NCBI GenBank assembly: GCA_964612675.1
Contig: CAZTDD010000044.1
Coordinates: forward strand, 1 to 46,412
Direction: 5' to 3'
DNA length: 46,412 nt
Origin: CAZTDD01 sp964612675
GTDB taxonomy: Bacteria; Hinthialibacterota; Hinthialibacteria; Hinthialibacterales; JAKPRU01
Position numbers and translations under genes: made by a program
In this document: one piece after another, positions 43,601 through 46,412 of the stretch
How positions within the stretch are numbered: position 1 is the first letter of the stretch
Layout of the letters: each line of letters begins with the position of its first letter
The notes under the pieces: model-generated
The model's input: the letters and a program-made list of their open reading frames with translations, nothing else
What the model was told of the DNA's origin: nothing
Database searches by the model: none

Positions 43601-44652
43601 AATACCTTGTTTTTAGCGATCGGGTATATTTGACCGCCTTGAATATGGAACAGGTCCCCTTCCGTTCTGTAATCAAAGCCGGTTCCAATCCACAAGCTCG
43701 CGTCGTGCCCGCCCCATCCGGCTGCCATATCGGTTATTGGTGGAATTGAAGGGACACTCCATGAATCGTCCTTCAGAATCAGCAACTGTTCTCGATTTGT
43801 TTCCGTAGAACGAGATAAAGCGAACAATTCTCCCGGATCGGCTGCGAGAATCCTGTGGAAATCCCGACATTCCAGTTCGTCGGGCACCGGGAATTCACGC
43901 CACGTATATCGACCATCACGGTCGCCGTTCGGATTGAGTTTGGCGACCCCTGTATATCCGGCGATCCAGACACCGCCGTCACGAGACGGCGTCATATCTG
44001 TAAAGCGCTCTAAACGAGTCTCCGCGACTTCCTTGATGGAACTCACCTGCCTCGTTTCGGAGTTGAATTCCAGCAAGGAGTCCGACAACAGAAATACAAC
44101 TCTGTTCTTTTGGAGCGGGAAATAGGCGTTGGTATGCGCAAGTTCAAAGGGGACGTCGCCGGTTTCCGAGGAGACAATCGGGTATTCGACCCAGGTTCCA
44201 TTTTCCAGCCGTTGAAAACCCGACAGAGTAATCAAGGAGCCCCGTGGGTCTTTTGACCAAATCTGTTCCGAGACACCTTCGTACGGTCTCAATTGGAATC
44301 CGGGAGACGGAGACGGCTCAAAACGATAGCCGTCGAAACGGGTGACAACATCGACACCATGGCTGATCCAAATATCACCGCTTGAACCAACGGTAACAAG
44401 TTCAACCCACGATTCCGCGAGCCCGTCGACGGAGGTAAACGTGCGCCAAGATACTCCCTGTTCAGCCTTGACCTTCTGAGACAGCAAACCCGCTAGCAAA
44501 AGAGAGAGAATACATACAAAAAGTGGATTTCGAGAATAAGAAAAACCCTGAGATAGGATCGTCGATTGGAAGCGTTCCTTCCATGCTCTCCCGACCAAAG
44601 AGAGACGCGTACGGAGAATCAAGTGTGAAGTCGAACGTCCGGAAACCCACAT
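40633..44652 (-). CDS. Hybrid sensor histidine kinase with periplasmic two-component-regulator propeller
   Basis: A 1339-residue protein with AGGTGA before the ATG. A signal anchor lies near residues 44-60. A periplasmic part (~64-778) has Reg_prop repeats (GDIWISHGVDVVTRFDGYRF, GTVWIGSGSGVHRYSNG, SRIWVATSEGLSLLHPE) and a Y_Y_Y-like domain. One membrane helix is at ~779-800, a coiled coil at 800-840 and a PAS domain at ~840-955. The kinase has GGVAHDFNNLL with His981, the N box NLAVNARDAM near 1092, and GTGLGLS. A receiver domain fills 1218-1339 with Asp1272 in TITDVIMPQ. No DNA-binding output is attached, unlike Bacteroides hybrid systems, so phosphate must pass to a separate regulator not in this window. 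The propeller probably senses an oligosaccharide. Confidence 0.93.
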   Translation of the reverse strand: MWVSGRSTSHLILRTRLSLVGRAWKERFQSTILSQGFSYSRNPLFVCILSLLLAGLLSQKVKAEQGVSWRTFTSVDGLAESWVELVTVGSSGDIWISHGVDVVTRFDGYRFEPSPSPGFQLRPYEGVSEQIWSKDPRGSLITLSGFQRLENGTWVEYPIVSSETGDVPFELAHTNAYFPLQKNRVVFLLSDSLLEFNSETRQVSSIKEVAETRLERFTDMTPSRDGGVWIAGYTGVAKLNPNGDRDGRYTWREFPVPDELECRDFHRILAADPGELFALSRSTETNREQLLILKDDSWSVPSIPPITDMAAGWGGHDASLWIGTGFDYRTEGDLFHIQGGQIYPIAKNKVLTGALMDVATERNGVFWIATTYGLARYTPPLWRTPAEILDIRKTFISIHEDREHRLWFTCEDRIVKYENSEWHVYPFPEGCTIRRNRESSLCSLPDGWLAVGITSGRILLFHPKHRKFRVVGHPDGVEIGFFSHRDDRSIWVSVYKSENSTYRMDIFEGQTFEEYTTAAISEEKVGPLRNILQISNTEILLGGPQGLGVYEGDKLRVLDTEQVDLRGVFCMLELEDGRYWFGGRDKIVEFNGKDLTVVRSEGLETVRSMIQSRDGTVWIGSGSGVHRYSNGSWITYTFEDGLPDRAVCKIYEDRHSRIWVATSEGLSLLHPEADSDPPQTYVSSQENPGGVLLGEAARLVVSAVDRWRHTAQDRLLYSYRFDEDPWSTFQEHNVVLRKGLTPGIHRFEVRAMDQNCNIDPTPGEFTFRVLLPWYREPMFLLFAAASITTILLLLGYALSRYVWLEKLVALRTEEIRATNRLLEDEIEERKRAEKALKTSEEEYQNLYDEAPIGYQEIDIEGRIVRVNRTEAELLGYAQEEMLGRFMSDFLKETDREEANRSIRRKISQEQRLEPFDQVFVAKDGKEIHMAVHDRLLIDNAGNVKGIRSVIRDVTEYKRLQEQLRQSQRLEAIGQLAGGVAHDFNNLLTIINSYSEMLQQSLGKDNPLQEDLKEIRDAGDRAASLTRQLLAFSRKQVLEPKILDLNIVVANLEKMLQRLIGENIEFADICQPDLGLIEADPGQIEQVIMNLAVNARDAMPTGGKLTIETANVNLGEEYANSHKGVTPGRYVMLAVTDTGVGMDEETRSKIFEPFFTTKERGKGTGLGLSTVYGIVKQTGGNIWVYSEPGRGTTFKVYLPFVEKEPQTAASERQPVALKGTETILVVEDEEAVRRLVCRTLERNGYTVLSASNGKDALAKFEHYDAPIHLTITDVIMPQMSGRELAERLSTIKPEIRILYVSGYTDNAIVHHGVLDSDVSFLQKPFEPETLLGKVRQILDL

Positions 44653-45178
44653 CGCGTCACCTATGACAAAACGAAACAGCGCCTCTTCGCTGATTCCGGA
44701 ACTCTTCGACGCTCCCTGTTGCCTCCCACTTTCAAGTACCGAGTCGGAAATCCAGGTCAGGTGCCGGAGTGCAAACCATTCCGTAAATCAACACAACGCC
44801 AGAGATTTACAGGTTGAGATCAATCATTGCATAGGATCTTCGGGTTGTCCAGCATAATGCACGAACGTAATTCTCCTTGTATTCCCGGTCTTCAGGACAG
44901 TTCGAGAAAGAAATGGAAAAGCGATTTGGGCTATCACATATTTGACTATTGCGTCTTAAAATGGAAAGCCGTCGAGAAGTCGGAGCTGCTCATCTCGACG
45001 GCACCCTTTGGAGGAAGTGACATAGATCGCAGCGTTCACGAAAACACCACGACTGTCTTGGATCTCATCCGTCACGCACGGATGAGGCACCCTTCCGGTT
45101 ACTAGAATACGTCACTCGGCTCGGGGATGGAACCGAGATATGGCCTATTTTAAAGTGTAAATTTCTCTGTCTTCCCGC
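44653..45178. other. Gene-free region with two perfect hairpins
   Basis: No coding frame here has a ribosome site, domain pattern or signal peptide that supports it. Two exact foldbacks are present. GCCGTCGAGA (44968-44977) pairs with TCTCGACGGC (44993-45002) around 15 bases. CTCATCCGT (45064-45072) pairs with ACGGATGAG (45078-45086) around CACGC. The region lies between the divergent start of the kinase and the end of the zinc-ribbon gene, which is on the same strand. It could hold the kinase's upstream control region or a small RNA; neither is shown. Confidence 0.45.
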
Positions 45179-45514
45179 TCAGAAAAGACCGAGACGCGAC
45201 AGAAACCCAGTCCCATTTTTGCTTTTGGGCGGGGTTGGCAATTGAAGCAAATGTGTTTCCTTTTTGCCAGAACGGTGTGAAGGCTTGTGAGGAGAATCAT
45301 ATCGATCAGAAACGGCGGTGAACTCACCATCCATCATATCAAGGTAATCCCATTCTGCTTTCGGTTCCGAGATTTTGGCGGGCTTAGCAGCCGGTTTTGC
45401 CATTTTCTCCTTTTCGTACCGTCGATGGTCGTAATCAAAGAAGCACCGGTAACAAACCACAGGGCCGTTTGTTCGGCGGCCGCAGACGATACAGGTGCGT
45501 TGGTCTTGGGACAT
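45179..45514 (-). CDS. Small zinc-ribbon protein
   Basis: 111 residues from the ATG at 45514, with GGAGG 8 bases upstream; the frame extends upstream without support. The N-terminus carries two CxxC pairs (CIVC at 8-11 and CYRC at 21-24), which should bind one zinc ion. A charged linker rich in Lys, Pro and Ala (EKEKMAKPAAKPAKISEPK) and a basic tail ending GTGFLSRLGLF follow. It is probably cytoplasmic, with nucleic-acid or protein binding possible. It resembles no characterised family that I can name. Confidence 0.65.
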   Translation of the reverse strand: MSQDQRTCIVCGRRTNGPVVCYRCFFDYDHRRYEKEKMAKPAAKPAKISEPKAEWDYLDMMDGEFTAVSDRYDSPHKPSHRSGKKETHLLQLPTPPKSKNGTGFLSRLGLF

Positions 45515-46067
45515 GGCTATATCCTCCTGTCTCCTTGGTCCCTCAACCATCAACCGTATTTTGCAGTGTGTGTTGCATCGAAAGTGCAGATTTGAACTCC
45601 GATAGCAGGTATCGGTAATTCGAAGTCCAAACTTGAGCGTCCGAGTCAAATGATTTTAGGAAAGCAGGATTCCTGCCGACCACTAGATATGACGGAGTGG
45701 GAGCCAGGCGGTGGACTACGATACGATTGTGTCAGATATCGCCCGTCCCTCACCCCAGCCTTCTCCCAGAGGGGGAGGGAGAAGGCTCTGTAGTCTTAGC
45801 GGTACCGTCAGATGAATGAAGGACCGTGACGCAGACCCCGCGGGGGCAGGTTGCGGCCAAATAAGAAAGGAGGACCCAAGTACCCCGGTTGCCACGGATG
45901 AGGCGGTCCCCCGGGCTGACAGGGGAGCGTCCCACTAAAGAAGATCGTGACAATACTGAAAATGTATTGACCGAAGTCGCCCAAACTGGTACACTCTCCG
46001 GTAGTTATGGGCCTCGGTAGATGTATGTGTGTTGAGGGACACCTCAATGTTTAAGGAGGGAGGCGAA
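45515..46067. other. Gene-free region with a dispersed repeat and GC-rich blocks
   Basis: A dispersed repeat covers about 45746-45787; its arms GCCTTCTCCC (45758-45767) and GGGAGAAGGC (45777-45786) pair exactly, a form common between genes in many bacteria. Bases ~45835-45935 are GC-rich with short palindromes such as CCCCGCGGGG (45837-45846) and could fold, but no RNA family was recognised. A promoter for the Hsp20 gene lies at 45967-45995. Short minus-strand frames here have no supporting ribosome site. Confidence 0.45.
45967..45995 (+). promoter_or_regulatory. Sigma70-type promoter upstream of Hsp20 gene
   Basis: TTGACC (45967-45972), an exact 17-base spacer and TACACT (45990-45995). It leads to the Hsp20 start 72 bases further on. 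No CIRCE-type inverted repeat was seen. Confidence 0.55.
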
Positions 46068-46412
46068 ATGAGTCTCCGGAATATGATGTCGGCAGATCGG
46101 AATCGGTCTGTCAGTAACGGTTCTCAGCAGTCTCACCCCAATTTCGATACCGGTATGCCACCGGTACTCGCTCTGACCGCCGAAACACCCGGTAGTCAGG
46201 TCTCCGAACTTCTTGAGGCCCGCTATGCGCCCAAGGTGGACGTCTATCAGAACAAGGATTTTTATGTAATCCGTATGGACGTTGCGGGCATGAAGGAGAA
46301 GGAAATCAAAGTGGGCATTGAAGACGGATTCCTGACCATCTCCGGGAAGCGTGCCCCGAGTAACGGGGGCAGCGAGCTGATTCGAAGCGAGATTGTTTTC
46401 TCTAGTTTCGAG
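46068..46412 (+). CDS. Hsp20/alpha-crystallin small heat-shock protein (cut by window end)
   Basis: An ATG with AAGGAGGGAGG upstream opens a frame that stays open to the last base (115 codons so far). The first ~55 residues are a polar, low-complexity N-terminal arm. Then APKVDVYQNKDFYVIRMDVA, KEKEIKVGIEDGFLTISGKR and IVFSSFE follow, the opening strands of the alpha-crystallin domain. This is an ATP-independent holdase chaperone of the cytoplasm. The N-terminal arm is longer than in most bacterial Hsp20 proteins. The remaining ~60-70 residues lie beyond the window. Confidence 0.88.
   Translation, partial: MSLRNMMSADRNRSVSNGSQQSHPNFDTGMPPVLALTAETPGSQVSELLEARYAPKVDVYQNKDFYVIRMDVAGMKEKEIKVGIEDGFLTISGKRAPSNGGSELIRSEIVFSSFE

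Noticed and set aside
44827..45105. A 92-residue plus-strand open frame between the kinase and zinc-ribbon genes
   Set aside because: No ribosome site, no domain pattern and a composition unlike its neighbours; two perfect hairpins fall inside it.
45808..46047. A 79-residue minus-strand frame rich in Pro and Gly upstream of Hsp20
   Set aside because: It overlaps the Hsp20 promoter on the other strand and has no ribosome site; the composition follows from GC-rich palindromic DNA.

Overview
The window looks like a stretch of chromosome from a Gram-negative-type bacterium of the PVC/FCB-like candidate phyla, resembling Hydrogenedentota, Sumerlaeota or Planctomycetes. The reasons are its mix of secreted proteins: Tat-exported Gfo/Idh/MocA and FAD oxidoreductases, a TIGR03067-like lipoprotein, very large PQQ and regulator-type beta-propellers, BNR/Asp-box sialidase-like enzymes, a C69 dipeptidase, and several solitary type II secretion-like pseudopilins. 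The phylum is inferred from gene style only; there is no rRNA or other phylogenetic marker. No tRNA, transposase, integrase or CRISPR array was seen.

Layout. 0.2-2.3 kb: a Tat-exported oxidoreductase and the 3' remnant of a glycerophosphodiester phosphodiesterase. 2.4-9.9 kb: a plus-strand run of envelope proteins, namely a TPR/YaiO-like outer-membrane barrel, a small lipoprotein, a secreted protein of unknown role, and a giant PQQ propeller with an embedded methyltransferase-like domain and a C-terminal malectin-like domain. 9.9-15.1 kb: a C69 peptidase, two divergent pseudopilins and a large secreted protein.

15.1-28.6 kb is the most coherent part. A LacI-family regulator (19.06-20.12 kb) lies among divergent transcription units that share an identical 10-bp operator core, GTATACGTAT. 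The core occurs four times, always between divergent genes. The units are (a) FAD oxidoreductase plus Na+/solute symporter, (b) the regulator itself, (c) a secreted protein with a duplicated lectin/LamG-like domain, (d) a pseudopilin plus sialidase-like enzyme, (e) an HpcH/HpaI aldolase, and (f) an esterase plus Ig-domain sialidase-like enzyme. I read this as a LacI-controlled glycan or sugar-acid utilisation locus with no visible SusC/SusD pair, in which a pseudopilin and a lectin-like protein are regulated together with the catabolic enzymes.

28.6-46.4 kb: an erythromycin-esterase/FG-GAP fusion bracketed by direct repeats, a tandem double-FAD oxidoreductase fused to HEAT-like repeats, a decayed K+ channel gene, a secreted propeller, a GH67-like glycosidase, a 1339-residue hybrid sensor kinase with a periplasmic propeller, a small zinc-ribbon protein, and the start of an Hsp20 chaperone cut by the window end. 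Several start codons were moved downstream of the longest open frame because a Shine-Dalgarno sequence and a signal peptide or domain start agree there.
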